Positions 33,501 to 42,149 of a stretch of 48,134 nucleotides of DNA are shown piece by piece; the stretch's first letter is position 1; each line of letters opens with the position of its first letter. Source of the DNA: Solirubrobacterales bacterium (GTDB lineage Bacteria > Actinomycetota > Thermoleophilia > Solirubrobacterales > 70-9); assembly GCA_020438425.1 (NCBI GenBank), contig JAGQUQ010000011.1, positions 1 through 48,134 of the forward strand, given 5' to 3'. Position numbers and translations under genes: made by a program. The notes under the pieces are model-generated. The model ran no database searches. It was given only the letters and a program-made list of their open reading frames with translations, and was not told the DNA's origin.

Positions 33501-34525
33501 TCACCATCCTCGACCGAGCCGAAGTCGGAGCCGAGCGAAAGGTTGATCACGTCGACGTGATCGGAGGGGTCGCCGTTTCCATCGGGGTCAACTGCCCGGT
33601 CGATCGCTTCGGTGACCACGCTTGTGCTGCCCTCGCAACCGAATACCTTGATCGCGAAAATGCCGGCTTCGGGGGCCACGCCCGGGCCGATCTTCATCGC
33701 GCCGAAATCGGTGCTTTCGTCGTAGGTACCGCTGTAGGTCGACCCGTCGGCGTTGACTCCGTACCCGGCGGCCGATCCGGCCACATGGGAACCGTGACCA
33801 CCGCAGTCAAGCGGGTTCGGGTCCGGGTGGGGATCGGGCTGGTAGCTCTCGTCGGAGGAGTTCGTGTTGTAGTCGTCCCCGACCAGGTCGATCCCGCCGG
33901 TCACCTTTTCGTTGGGGAAGAGCAGCGGGTCTGCCGCCACCGCTTCATCGGCCTGGGCTTCCTCGAAGGCGAGCACCGTGCCCGGACCGCCGAAATCCGA
34001 GTGGGTGTAATCGACGCCGGAGTCGATCACCGCGATCGTCTGGCCCTGACCGAGGAAGCCGGTTGACTGCCAGGCGGCCGGAGCGGACTGGAACGGCACG
34101 GCGTAGGCGTTCTCCCGATGCTTCGGCGCGACCGGATAGACGGCGCTCACGCCCGGGATCGCTTCGAGTTCCGGCTTGTCGCCAGCCGAAGCGCTCACTC
34201 CGACCGCGGCCAGAACGCTGTGGGTCCGGTAGAGCACGCTCGAATCGGCCGGGAGATCGCCGATCACTTCGGATTGCGCCTCGGCGACATCGGACTTCTG
34301 GCTGCGGGCTGCCGCCTTCGCCGCCCTCGGGCCCTGATCGAGGTTCTGGCGGTAGGTCCGGACGGTCGATGCCTCTTCAAGCTTGAGCAGGAAGGTCCGG
34401 GGCAGTTCGCGATCAACGGCCACCCGGGAAGCCGAAGCGCCCTGGCCTCCGGCGAAAGCAAGCGCGGCGACGAGCACCGAGGTACCGGCCATCAGTGCCC
34501 TCGCGCCCCACCTGCTGCTTTCCAT
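30515..34525 (-). CDS. large secreted subtilisin-like serine protease
   Basis: 1,336 residues. A signal peptide (ending GASAS) precedes an inhibitor I9-like propeptide. The S8 catalytic domain has Asp168 in AVIDSGVDYTHSDF, His244 in CGGHGSHVAG, Asn362 in AAAGNAGDH and Ser584 in SGTSMASPMVAG. A PA-type domain is inserted at about 400-530 (GKVVLVKWHDAAPECPSATRG). After the protease comes a long beta-rich C-terminal part: an Fn3-like domain (about 650-760), a region with EF-type DVDGDNAPDLY, an Ig-like Big_3_5 domain (about 1150-1240), and a basic end (YTARATDRAGNRKTI). It would degrade extracellular protein. Confidence 0.93.
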   Translation of the reverse strand: MESSRWGARALMAGTSVLVAALAFAGGQGASASRVAVDRELPRTFLLKLEEASTVRTYRQNLDQGPRAAKAAARSQKSDVAEAQSEVIGDLPADSSVLYRTHSVLAAVGVSASAGDKPELEAIPGVSAVYPVAPKHRENAYAVPFQSAPAAWQSTGFLGQGQTIAVIDSGVDYTHSDFGGPGTVLAFEEAQADEAVAADPLLFPNEKVTGGIDLVGDDYNTNSSDESYQPDPHPDPNPLDCGGHGSHVAGSAAGYGVNADGSTYSGTYDESTDFGAMKIGPGVAPEAGIFAIKVFGCEGSTSVVTEAIDRAVDPDGNGDPSDHVDVINLSLGSDFGSVEDGDSVAVNAAVGMGVSVVAAAGNAGDHTDITGSPGDAPRALSVASTMDAESKVDGAEVTIDGNQDLYTVTRSVRYDWKTKPDLSGPVVAAPLENETACSPYTGTPFTGKVVLVKWHDAAPECPSATRGDNLAAAGAVGFIFGSDSESFSAGINGDDEIPGVLMVASGADAIRDALDNALEVTVDGTEVNGITQNFPDDNDKASSFTSRGIHAVGNVKPDVAAVGSSVFSVAVGEGSEGTSNSGTSMASPMVAGLAALVRQANPDWSPLQVKADIMNTAAHDLFVGGSADPGSDRYGPPRVGAGRIDVEAATGNEVLAYNAANGSVSVSFGPVAVDAPVTLSREVTIDNQSSSTVTYDVGYDPINEVPGAEFSVSPAEVTLDPDETTAVTVSLEIEDPSELTKAVDPTVGRFGSDGHPRETLAEAFGRLLLEPVVPGLALRVPVYASPRPASDMSQPEALEMHRTSATASDPEQQANLLLSGEGVGSESGENGIGDGDPHNDIESIAAGFELQATSGEAPECDEEIESSCWRLPEEKYADLAMVGYTSDAPLVADPADALAYFVVAVHGPAAIPSDKSYIQFDLDVDGDNAPDLYLSNTRLGEDDIFISELYDPAKPAGQRVVDTQLLNGRFGDTDTALYDSDVMVLPVSLDVLSDYGINEANPRISYGVEAYSYSSGPPIDLIGVSPDAEELEDPLGANLFEPGIMVTDSEGNGPLVEDQPGDELMVTRNIASWEEDQALGILMLHFHNLVGEKAQAVSIQGADSDTELIVTPGTLSARVDPVGEDLPAPTGSVTFSVDGNEIGSAPIDGGAAVLSYEVPHGATRQVKATYSGNPDFEPSSDQIQRSDPRLTAKITSKGKKNRFGWYRKPVTVSFRCVASGSDLTEDCPYPRRLTKDGRGQQVRKVIVAFDGGKATVSVRGINIDRTAPVVRLPGIRRGATYPRIRRPRCVARDRTSGVLACNASWVRRGSRVIYTARATDRAGNRKTIRIRVRIRR

Positions 34526-34640
34526 GCTTCCCGACCTTTGTTCGATTACCGGTGCCTGCGGATCGTTTCGCCGATCCGGACCGCCGAAAGTCTAAACCCC
34601 GCGGACCGCTGAAAGTGGCGGTTCCGGACCGGTTTCCCGC

Positions 34641-35114
34641 TCAGGGTTTCAGGGTCTTGAACCTGGTGATCCGGTAGCCGGTCTCGTCATCCGCCGCCAT
34701 CGCGATGTAATCGATCCAGGCCCGTTTGGGGAAGCCGAGGCGCCCGTCGTAGCTGACGTCGAGAATCGCCACCTTGCGCTTGATCGCCTGACCGATGATC
34801 CGGAACATACCCGGCACGGTGAAGGGTCCGTACCAGGGCCGATCGGAAACCTTGACCGGCTTGCCCTTTCTGACGGTGACATCGACCTCGAAAGGAGTGA
34901 CGCAGTAACAGGAGCGGTGGACCCGCATCCTGTAGTTCGAGACTCCCCAGCCCAGCCACTTCTCGCGGGCCTGCTTGAACTCCCGGGCCGCTTTGCCGCT
35001 GGTGATGTCGGGATCGACCTGCTCCATCTCGCCCGTTCCGGCCGAAGCCGGGGAGCTGAAGATCAATGAAACGAGCAGTGCCGGAAAGAGAATGAGGGCC
35101 TTCTTCATGCGCAT
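34641..35114 (-). CDS. secreted DUF6174-like protein
   Basis: 157 residues with a signal peptide ending SPASAG. The mature part has AREKWLGWGVSNYRMRVHRS followed by CYCVTPFEVDVTVRKGKPVK, then a second half including LGFPKRAWIDYIAMAADDETG. The pattern W-x-x-x-x-x-x-x-Y-x-x-x-x-x-x-x-C-x-C is typical of DUF6174. The function of that family is not known; the two cysteines probably form a disulfide. It lies 115 bases upstream of the subtilase on the same strand and might share its transcript. Confidence 0.75.
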   Translation of the reverse strand: MRMKKALILFPALLVSLIFSSPASAGTGEMEQVDPDITSGKAAREFKQAREKWLGWGVSNYRMRVHRSCYCVTPFEVDVTVRKGKPVKVSDRPWYGPFTVPGMFRIIGQAIKRKVAILDVSYDGRLGFPKRAWIDYIAMAADDETGYRITRFKTLKP

Positions 35115-35158
35115 ATCTCTACTACAGAACCCGGCAGCGATTCGTCACAATCACGCCG

Positions 35159-36142
35159 ATGCCCTACCTCCACCAGTGGCGACCCGCACTCCGGGGTTCT
35201 CTCCCCCACCTCGAACTCGGCCGGGAACCGACGCCGGTTCGCCCCCTGCCGGCCCTCGGCGGCGAGCGCAACGGGATCTGGCTGAAGGATGAAAGCGGGT
35301 TCGGGGATGGCGGCTGGGGCGGCAACAAGGTCCGGAAACTCGAGTGGCTACTGCCGGATGTCAAAGGGAAGGGCCGGAAGACGATCCTTACCTTTGGCGG
35401 GCTGGGAACCAATTGGGGCCTGGCCACCGCCCTCTACGCCCGCGAACAGGGAATCGACACGGCCCTCGCCCTGATCGACCAGCCCCGCGACGAGCATGTG
35501 GAAGCCCAACTCGGCAGGCTGGAGGCCTCGGGGGCAACGATCCACTTCACCAGGACAAAGAACCGGACCATCGCCCTCGCCCCCTGGCTGATCGGCCGGC
35601 ACATGAGCGGCCTGAAGCCGCCGTACATCCTTCCCTCCGGTGGGTCCTCGCCCCTTGGCTCGCTCGGCTATGTGGAGACCGCCTTCGAGATCGCCGATCA
35701 GGTCCGGGCGGGCGAGCTTCCCGAGCCGGGCTGGGTCGTGGTCCCGACCGGCTCCGGAGGCACCGCCGCTGGCCTTTCGCTCGGTCTCTCCCTCTCCGGG
35801 CTGGACACCCGGGTACTCGGCGTGATCGTCACCGAGCATCTCCGGCTGGATGATCAGGCAATCCGCAAACTCGCCGGCAAGAGCGCCGCACTGCTGCGGA
35901 AGCGTGGGGCCGATTTCGAAGAGCCGGAGCTGCGGCACGAGATGACATCCGACTGGATGGGCGAGACCTACGGTGCCCCGACCCCGGAATCGGAACGGGC
36001 CACCGAACTGGCCCGGGCCGACGGTCTCGAACTCGACCCGGTCTATACCGCCAAGGCGATGGCCGCCCTGCTCGCCAGGTCCGAAAGCGGCGAGTTCGGC
36101 GAAAAGCCGGTCCTCTTCGTGAATACGAACGGACCCCGTTAG
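35159..36142 (+). CDS. PLP-dependent D-cysteine desulfhydrase / ACC deaminase family
   Basis: 327 residues of fold-type II PLP enzyme. The PLP lysine is in WGGNKVRKLEW, followed by LTFGGLGTNWGLATALYA; the phosphate-binding loop is VPTGSGGTAAGLSLGL. The family deaminates 1-aminocyclopropane-1-carboxylate or releases sulfide from D-cysteine. Residues that decide between the two cannot be judged with confidence; the GGLGTNWG loop, where ACC deaminases usually have GGxQSNxT, differs and favours a desulfhydrase-like or other activity. It converges with nucS, the stops overlapping by 4 bases (TTAG). Confidence 0.85.
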   Translation: MPYLHQWRPALRGSLPHLELGREPTPVRPLPALGGERNGIWLKDESGFGDGGWGGNKVRKLEWLLPDVKGKGRKTILTFGGLGTNWGLATALYAREQGIDTALALIDQPRDEHVEAQLGRLEASGATIHFTRTKNRTIALAPWLIGRHMSGLKPPYILPSGGSSPLGSLGYVETAFEIADQVRAGELPEPGWVVVPTGSGGTAAGLSLGLSLSGLDTRVLGVIVTEHLRLDDQAIRKLAGKSAALLRKRGADFEEPELRHEMTSDWMGETYGAPTPESERATELARADGLELDPVYTAKAMAALLARSESGEFGEKPVLFVNTNGPR

Positions 36143-36828
36143 CCGAAGAGGGTGAGGTCGGGTTCTCGTTCTCCGCGGAGGACGGCGAGGTCGACTTCGA
36201 CGCAGGCGATCTCCCGGCCTTCGGCCAGGGTTCGGGCCTGAGGCTTGATCTGCTGCGCGGCCAGCACGCCGCGACATTCGGCCATGGTCGGTTCCAGCTG
36301 GATCCGCTCGAGGTAGCGGGTGATCTGTTCGACCGCCTCGATCGTGCCGACCCGTTTGATCTCGACCGCGACCCAGTTCTCGTCTTCGTCCTGGCACATC
36401 AGATCGACCGGGCCGATGTCGGTGAACCACTCGCGCTTGATCAGTTTCAGTCCCTCGCCGCACCAGTGCGGCTGCTCGGCCAGCAACTCCTGCAGGTGGG
36501 CTTCCACTCCGTCCCGTTCGAGGGCAGCGGCCTCGCCCATGTCGTGAGTCACATCGGAAAGAACTTCGGCGATCCGGATCTCGACCCGGTCCTCGGTCGC
36601 CCCGGCCCGTTTGGTCACGACGATGCGGGCCGGCTCATCCCCTTCCGCCTCGAGTTCTTCGATCGTGGTCGGCGGCGTCATCCAGTTCTGCGGCTTGTAA
36701 CCGCCGGTATCGGCGTGGATCATCACCGAGCCGTCCGACTTGATCATCACCAGCCGCAGGGCTTCGGGAAGAAAGGTCTCCAGCCGCCCGGAGTACCGGG
36801 CCTCGCAACGGGCAACGATCAGACGCAT
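36139..36828 (-). CDS. nucS: mismatch-specific endonuclease NucS/EndoMS
   Basis: 229 residues. The N-terminal DNA-binding and dimer domain (MRLIVARCEARYSGRL) and the C-terminal RecB-like nuclease domain with TDIGPVDLMCQDEDENWVAVEIKRVGTIEAVEQITRYLERI are both complete: Asp and the E-I-K of VAVEIKR are the catalytic residues. The protein ends DLTLFG, like the clamp-binding tail known in archaeal and mycobacterial NucS. It makes staggered cuts at mismatches and carries out mismatch repair in actinobacteria lacking MutS-MutL. It is placed 10 bases downstream of ung, forming a two-gene repair operon. Confidence 0.95.
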   Translation of the reverse strand: MRLIVARCEARYSGRLETFLPEALRLVMIKSDGSVMIHADTGGYKPQNWMTPPTTIEELEAEGDEPARIVVTKRAGATEDRVEIRIAEVLSDVTHDMGEAAALERDGVEAHLQELLAEQPHWCGEGLKLIKREWFTDIGPVDLMCQDEDENWVAVEIKRVGTIEAVEQITRYLERIQLEPTMAECRGVLAAQQIKPQARTLAEGREIACVEVDLAVLRGEREPDLTLFG

Positions 36829-36838
36829 CGCGGGAAGC

Positions 36839-37516
36839 CTACGGAAGGCGCCAGTCGATTGGTTCGGCTCCCTGATCGGCCAGCAATTGATTGGCCCGGC
36901 TGAAGGGCCGGGAACCGAAGAAGCCGTTGTGGGCGGCCATCGGACTCGGATGGGCCGATTCGATCGCCGGGACCGGACCGAGCAGCGGCGCCAGGTTGCG
37001 GGCGTTGCGGCCCCAGAGGATCGCGACCATCGGACCGCCTCGCGCGGCGAGAGTGGTGATCGCCTGTTCGGTCACCGTCTCCCAGCCCTTGCCCTGATGC
37101 GAGTTCGGCCTGCCGGGCTGGACCGAGAGGGACCGGTTCAGCAGCAGCACCCCGCGATCGAACCAGGGCGAGAGGTCGCCGTTCGAGGGTGTCGGGTAAC
37201 CGAGGTCCTCCGAGTACTCCTTGAAGATGTTGACCAGGCTGGGCGGCAGCGGGCGCACGTCCGGAGCGACCGAGAAGCATAGCCCGACCGCATGGCCCGG
37301 AGTCGGGTAAGGATCCTGCCCGACGATCAGCACCCGGACCTGGTCCAGCGGCAGGGTGAAGGCCCGCAGGATGTTCTCTCCGGCCGGAAGGTGACCCCTT
37401 CCCGCCCGCGCCTCGGCGCGAAGGAACTCCCCCATCGCCGAGATCTGGCCGGCCACCGGCTCAAGCGCCTCGACCCAGCCCGGATCGATTACCTCGTTGA
37501 GTGGACGCGCCGGCAC
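36839..37516 (-). CDS. ung: uracil-DNA glycosylase, family 1
   Basis: 225 residues starting with GTG. Catalytic Asp and the water-activating loop are in [24 protein letters not shown], the uracil pocket in [11 protein letters not shown], and the leucine-loop region in [20 protein letters not shown]. The P-T-P-G-H form of the first motif is typical of actinobacterial enzymes, where others have H-G-P-G-Q. The enzyme removes uracil from DNA after cytosine deamination. Upstream, terC is 17 bases away on the same strand, so the three genes may be co-transcribed. Confidence 0.96.
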   Translation of the reverse strand: MPARPLNEVIDPGWVEALEPVAGQISAMGEFLRAEARAGRGHLPAGENILRAFTLPLDQVRVLIVGQDPYPTPGHAVGLCFSVAPDVRPLPPSLVNIFKEYSEDLGYPTPSNGDLSPWFDRGVLLLNRSLSVQPGRPNSHQGKGWETVTEQAITTLAARGGPMVAILWGRNARNLAPLLGPVPAIESAHPSPMAAHNGFFGSRPFSRANQLLADQGAEPIDWRLP

Positions 37517-37532
37517 GAACCCAGAATACGAG

Positions 37533-38534
37533 TTACCGGCCGTCCGTCTCCTTCGGCGGGTGGCCCCGCAGCGAGCCTGCGTGGGCCTTCATCTCCGGGT
37601 TCCGGCCTGACTTGATCAGGCTGGCCACGGTGGTGACCGCCAGCACGATGCCGATCACCACGAGCGAGAAGGTCGTCGAGATCTCGGGGACCGAATCGCT
37701 CTGGAGGTGACCCCAGTGGAGGCCGAGCTTGACGCCGATGAAGGCCAGGACGATCGCCAGCCCGCTGGATAGATAGACCAGCCGGTCGAGCAGGCCGGTG
37801 ACCAGGAAGAAGAGCGCCCGCAGGCCGAGCAGGGCGAAGGCGTTGGCGGCGAAGACGATGAAGACCTCGTCGGTGATGCCGAAGATCGCCGGGATCGAGT
37901 CGAGGGCGAAGAGGATGTCGACGCTGCCGATCGCCAGCAGGACCAGGAACAGCGGGGTGAAGAAGCGTTTGCCGTCGATCCGGGTGGTCAGCTTCCCCCC
38001 GTCGTACTCGTCGGTCACCGGCAGCCGCTTCTGCGCCAGGTTGACCACTGCGTTGTCCTCGACCGAGGGATCCTCGTCCCGGTGGCGGAAGAGCTGGATC
38101 GCGGTGAAGACGAGCAGTAGCCCGAACAGCAGGAACATGATCGAGAAGGACTCGAGCAGGGTCGCCCCGAGCATGATGAAGACGACCCGCAGCAGCAGGG
38201 CCGCGAAGATGCCGATCAGGAGAACCTTCTGCTGATGCTCCTGCGGCACCGCGAAGGTGGTCATGATCACCACGAAGACGAAGAGGTTGTCGACCGAGAG
38301 GCTCTTCTCGAGGATGTAGCCGGCGAAGTACTCGCCGCCCGATTCCCAGCCGGCGATCATCCCGAAGGCGACGCCGAAGGCGACCGCAACCGCGATGTAG
38401 AAGGTCGACGCGAAAGCCGCCTCCTTGAAGCCGACCGCATGCGGGCGGGCGATCGCCACGCCAAGGTCGACCACGAAGAGGGCCAGGACGATTCCGCAGG
38501 TGACGAGCCAGGCCGTCGTGGTCACATCGAGCAT
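37533..38534 (-). CDS. TerC-family integral membrane protein
   Basis: 333 residues with eight or nine membrane segments. Family hallmarks are [21 protein letters not shown] and [40 protein letters not shown], in which the acidic residues are thought to bind metal. TerC/Alx/MeeF proteins export manganese or help load it on secreted proteins. The soluble loop in the middle ([23 protein letters not shown]) is typical. A strong hairpin upstream separates it from fadJ. Confidence 0.95.
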   Translation of the reverse strand: MLDVTTTAWLVTCGIVLALFVVDLGVAIARPHAVGFKEAAFASTFYIAVAVAFGVAFGMIAGWESGGEYFAGYILEKSLSVDNLFVFVVIMTTFAVPQEHQQKVLLIGIFAALLLRVVFIMLGATLLESFSIMFLLFGLLLVFTAIQLFRHRDEDPSVEDNAVVNLAQKRLPVTDEYDGGKLTTRIDGKRFFTPLFLVLLAIGSVDILFALDSIPAIFGITDEVFIVFAANAFALLGLRALFFLVTGLLDRLVYLSSGLAIVLAFIGVKLGLHWGHLQSDSVPEISTTFSLVVIGIVLAVTTVASLIKSGRNPEMKAHAGSLRGHPPKETDGR

Positions 38535-38559
38535 GACCGGGATTCTTTCAGCGGGTCAG

Positions 38560-38599
38560 GCCGCGGGCAATCGGGGTTACCCCCCGGATTGCCCGCGGC
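38560..38599. terminator. GC-rich hairpin after fadJ
   Basis: Perfect 13-bp arms 38560-38572 and 38587-38599 with further G/C pairing inside the loop. No T tract follows on either strand. It lies between the fadJ stop and the terC start, so it may end the fadJ transcript or shape the terC leader. I saw no match to the yybP-ykoY manganese riboswitch. Confidence 0.6.
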
Positions 38600-38618
38600 A
38601 TTCCCCTAGAAGTCGCGG

Positions 38619-40838
38619 CTAGGAAGCGACCAGTTCTTCGGCCGGCTGATCGGCGTAGGTCTCGCCGCGTTCGGCCTTCTCGACCAGGGAGGCCGGGGGC
38701 TCGAAACGCTCGCCGTACTTCGCCGCCAGCTCGCGGCTGCGCTCGACGAAACCGGCCAGGCCCTTGCGGTCCGGGTGGGCTTCCGAGGTGTAGCCGTTGA
38801 TGTACTGGAGCACGCCTCCGGTCCAGCCGGGGAAGCCGATCCCGAAGATCGAGCCGATGTTCGCATCGGCGACCGATTCGATCACGCCCTCGTCGAGGCA
38901 CTTGACCGTCTCGAGCGACTCGACGAAGAGCATCCGCTCCTGCAGCTCGAGCAGGTCGATCTGCGAGGGGTCCCCGACCGGCGGGAACTCTTCCTTCAGA
39001 CCGGCCCAGAGTCCGGTCCGTTTTCCGTCCTCGTAGTCGTAGAAGCCGGCCCCGGCCAGCTTGCCGGCCCGACCCGCTTCGACCATGCGGTCGACCACGG
39101 CGAAGGCCGGGTGCGGCGCCCACTCGACCCCTTCGGCTTCGAGTGCCTCGCGGGTGGCCTTGCGGATCTTGATCATCAGCTCCATGTTCAGCTCATCGCT
39201 CAACTGAAGCACCGGGGCCGGGTATCCGGCCTGGCTCGAAGCCTGCTCGATGGTCGAGGCCGGTACTCCCTCGGCGAGGAAGGCGATGCCTTCGTTGATG
39301 AAGGTACCGATCACGCGGCTGGTGAAGAAGCCGCGCGAGTCATTGACCACGATCGGGGTCTTCTTGATCTGCTTCGCGAGGTCGAGCGAGCGGTGAAGGG
39401 TGTGATCGCTGGTCTCTTCGCCCTTGATGATCTCCAGCAGCGGCATCTTGTCGACCGGGCTGAAGAAGTGGAGGCCGATGAAGTCGTCCGGCCGGGAAAC
39501 GCCTTCGGCCAGGCCGGTGATCGGCAAGGTCGAAGTGTTCGATCCGAGCAGCGCACCATCGGCCAGGAACGGCTCGATCTCGGCGAAGACCTGGGCCTTG
39601 ACGCCCGGGTCCTCGAAGACGGCCTCGATCACCAGGTCGGCGCCTTCGGCGTCGCTGGCCTCGGCGGTCGGCTTGATCAGGGCCAGGAGGGCCTCGCCCT
39701 TCTCCTCGGTCGAGCGGCCGCGGGAAATCGCCTTGTCGACGATGTCCTTCGAGTAGCCCTTGCCGCGCTCGGCGGCTTCGAGCGAGATGTCCTTGAGCAC
39801 GACCTCGATGCCGGCCTTGGCGCAGACATAGGCAATTGCGGCACCCATCATGCCGGCGCCGAGCACGACCGCCTTCTTCGCCGTGTACTTCTCGCCGTCG
39901 GCCGGTCGGCCGCGGTCACCATTGACCTGCTGCAGGTCGAAGAAGAAGGCCTGGATCATGTTCTTGGCGATCTGGCCGGTGGCGAGCTCGAGGAAGTAGC
40001 GGCCCTCGATCTCGATCGCGGTGTCGAAATCGACCTGCGAACCCTCAACTGCGGCCGACATGATCGCGATCGGGGCCGGGTAGTTCGCACCCTTGAGCTG
40101 CTTCTTCAGGTTCGAAGGGAAGGCCGGCAGGGTCATCGCCAGCTTCGGGCTGGACGGGGTGCCGCCGGGGATCTTGTAGCCCTTGACGTCCCAGCGCTGG
40201 ACCGCCTCGGGGTTCTCGCCGATCCACTTCTTCGCGGCCGGGATCAGGTCGTCCTTCGACTCGACCAGTTCGTCGATCAGGCCGATCTCCTTCGCCTTCT
40301 GCGGGCGAAGCGGCTTGCCCTGGATCAGGACCTGCATCAGCGCGTCGGCCAGGCCAAGCATGCGCACGGTGCGAACCACGCCGCCACCGCCGGGCAGCAG
40401 GCCGAGCTGGACCTCCGGAGTCCCGAGCTGGATCTTCGTGTCGTCGACCACGATCCGGTGATGGGTCGCGAGGGTGATCTCGAGGCCGCCGCCGAGCGCC
40501 GAGCCGCCAACCGCGGCCACGACGGGCACGCCGAGCGTTTCGAGACGGCGAAGCTGCTGCTTGACGATGCGGATGCCCTCGGCGAACTCGACCGACTGCT
40601 CCTTGGTCACAGCGAGCAGGTCGTTCAGGTCACCGCCGGCGAAGAAGGTCTTCTTGCCGGAGGTGATGATCACGCCCTTGACGGATTCCTTCTCGGCTTC
40701 GAGCCGGTCCACGATCTGCCCCATCGACTCGATGTAGTCGCGGTTCATCGTGTTCGCGCCCTGGCTGGGGTCGTCGATGGTCAGAATGACGATGCCGTCG
40801 TCGCCCTTTTCCCACTGGATGGTCTTGGTTTCACTCAT
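38619..40838 (-). CDS. fadJ: fatty acid oxidation enzyme: enoyl-CoA hydratase / 3-hydroxyacyl-CoA dehydrogenase
   Basis: 739 residues. Crotonase domain 1-300 has GGSALGGGLE and LGTPEVQLGLLPGGGG with catalytic Glu120 and Glu142. The NAD-binding domain begins at AVVLGAGMMG (about 323-332), with the catalytic His457 in IGLHFFSPVDKMP. The C-terminal domains hold DSRGFFTSRV and FVESLETVKCLDEGVIES. It hydrates enoyl-CoA and oxidises the hydroxyacyl product in beta-oxidation. AGGAGA precedes the start. It follows the thiolase gene by 27 bases in one operon. Confidence 0.96.
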   Translation of the reverse strand: MSETKTIQWEKGDDGIVILTIDDPSQGANTMNRDYIESMGQIVDRLEAEKESVKGVIITSGKKTFFAGGDLNDLLAVTKEQSVEFAEGIRIVKQQLRRLETLGVPVVAAVGGSALGGGLEITLATHHRIVVDDTKIQLGTPEVQLGLLPGGGGVVRTVRMLGLADALMQVLIQGKPLRPQKAKEIGLIDELVESKDDLIPAAKKWIGENPEAVQRWDVKGYKIPGGTPSSPKLAMTLPAFPSNLKKQLKGANYPAPIAIMSAAVEGSQVDFDTAIEIEGRYFLELATGQIAKNMIQAFFFDLQQVNGDRGRPADGEKYTAKKAVVLGAGMMGAAIAYVCAKAGIEVVLKDISLEAAERGKGYSKDIVDKAISRGRSTEEKGEALLALIKPTAEASDAEGADLVIEAVFEDPGVKAQVFAEIEPFLADGALLGSNTSTLPITGLAEGVSRPDDFIGLHFFSPVDKMPLLEIIKGEETSDHTLHRSLDLAKQIKKTPIVVNDSRGFFTSRVIGTFINEGIAFLAEGVPASTIEQASSQAGYPAPVLQLSDELNMELMIKIRKATREALEAEGVEWAPHPAFAVVDRMVEAGRAGKLAGAGFYDYEDGKRTGLWAGLKEEFPPVGDPSQIDLLELQERMLFVESLETVKCLDEGVIESVADANIGSIFGIGFPGWTGGVLQYINGYTSEAHPDRKGLAGFVERSRELAAKYGERFEPPASLVEKAERGETYADQPAEELVAS

Positions 40839-40865
40839 GTTCAGGTTCTCCTGGTCTTTTCCGGC

Positions 40866-42080
40866 TCAGACGCGCTCGACGACCGTGGCGATGCCCATGC
40901 CGCCGCCGACGCAGAGGGTGCAGAGGCCGTAGCGGCCGCCGGTCCGTTCGAGTTCATCGACGATCGTGCCGAGGATCATCGCGCCGGTCGCGCCGAGGGG
41001 ATGGCCCATGGCGATTGCGCCGCCGTTGACGTTTACCTTCTCCATGTCCACGTCGAGGTCACGGACCAGGCGGAGCGCCACCGCGGCGAAAGCCTCGTTG
41101 ATCTCGATCAGGTCGAGGTCATCGGCGGTGATGCCGGCCTTCTCGAGGGCCTTCTTGGAAGCCGGGCCGGGGGCGGTGAGCATGATCGTCGGGTCTGCAC
41201 CGGAAACTGCGGTCGAGACGATGCGGGCCCGCGCGGTAAGACCATTCCGCTCGCCTGCCTTCTCGCTGCCGATCGCGACCAGTGATGCACCGTCGACGAT
41301 TCCCGAGGAGTTGCCTGCGTGATGGACGTGATCGATCTTTTCGACCCAGTGGTACTTCTGAAGCGCCACCGCGTCGAAGCCGCCCATCTCGCCCATTCCG
41401 GCGAATGAGGGGTTCAGCTTGCCTAGCGACTCGGCGGTCGTGCCCTCGCGGATGAACTCGTCGTGGTCGAGCACGACCGTGTCGTTGAAGTCCTTGACCG
41501 GGATCACCGAGCCCTTGAAGCGGCCTTCCTTCTGGGCAGTTGCGGCCCTTTCCTGCGAGCGGGCCGCGAACTGGTCGACATCGTCGCGGGTGAAGCCCTC
41601 GATCGTCGCGATCAGGTCGGCACCGATGCCCTGCGGCACGAAGCTGGTGTCGTAGTTGGTCTCGGGGTCCATCGCCCAGGCGCCACCGTCGGAGCCCATC
41701 GGCACGCGGGACATCGACTCGACGCCGCCGGCGAGGACGAGGTCCTCCCAGCCGGAAGCGACCTTCTGGGCGGCGATGTTGACGGCCTCGAGGCCGGAGG
41801 CGCAGAAGCGGTTGAGCTGGACGCCAGCGACGGTGTCCGGCAGTCCGGCCTTGATCGCCGCGGTCTTGGCGATGTCAGCGCCCTGGTCGCCGACCGGGGA
41901 GACGCAGCCGAGGACGACGTCGTCGATCGTGTTCGGGTCGAGCTTCTCGTTGCGGATCAGGGTCTCGTGCATCAGTCCGACCACGAGGTCGACCGGCTTG
42001 GTCGAGTGAAGCGAGCCATTGCTCTTGCCTTTGCCGCGAGGGGTGCGGATGGCATCGAAGATCAATGCGTCAGTACTCAT
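40866..42080 (-). CDS. fadA: acetyl-CoA acyltransferase (thiolase), beta-oxidation subunit
   Basis: 404 residues. The acyl-accepting Cys93 is in [13 protein letters not shown], the activating His360 in [15 protein letters not shown] and the second Cys390 in [10 protein letters not shown]. It is the partner of the downstream bifunctional enzyme and performs the final C-C cleavage releasing acetyl-CoA. GGAG precedes the ATG. A TetR gene lies just upstream on the same strand, separated by about 70 bases that carry a palindrome. Close biosynthetic thiolases look alike; the fadJ neighbour supports a degradative role. Confidence 0.95.
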   Translation of the reverse strand: MSTDALIFDAIRTPRGKGKSNGSLHSTKPVDLVVGLMHETLIRNEKLDPNTIDDVVLGCVSPVGDQGADIAKTAAIKAGLPDTVAGVQLNRFCASGLEAVNIAAQKVASGWEDLVLAGGVESMSRVPMGSDGGAWAMDPETNYDTSFVPQGIGADLIATIEGFTRDDVDQFAARSQERAATAQKEGRFKGSVIPVKDFNDTVVLDHDEFIREGTTAESLGKLNPSFAGMGEMGGFDAVALQKYHWVEKIDHVHHAGNSSGIVDGASLVAIGSEKAGERNGLTARARIVSTAVSGADPTIMLTAPGPASKKALEKAGITADDLDLIEINEAFAAVALRLVRDLDVDMEKVNVNGGAIAMGHPLGATGAMILGTIVDELERTGGRYGLCTLCVGGGMGIATVVERV

Positions 42081-42114
42081 CGAAATGCTCCGTTTCGGAA
42101 GGAGAGGGAATTTT

Positions 42115-42132
42115 CTGTGCTGGCTGACACAG
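42115..42132. promoter_or_regulatory. candidate operator between tetR and fadA
   Basis: CTGTG-N8-CACAG, an 18-base site with perfect outer arms, lies 35 bases upstream of the thiolase start. It is placed so that the fad-associated TetR regulator could bind it. Overall symmetry is only 6 of 9 pairs. Confidence 0.4.
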
Positions 42133-42149
42133 GAACGTCCCCAATTATG

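Noticed and set aside
31046..34066. Two long plus-strand frames (470 and 396 codons) opposite the subtilase
   Set aside because: The subtilase triad and domains are on the minus strand; the plus frames are shadows.
38535..38618. Manganese (yybP-ykoY) riboswitch upstream of terC
   Set aside because: Such riboswitches often precede terC-like genes, but the sequence is a simple GC-rich hairpin and lacks the conserved internal loops.
38775..41285. 836-codon open frame on the plus strand
   Set aside because: It is antisense to fadJ and fadA and mirrors their codon pattern. No known motif.
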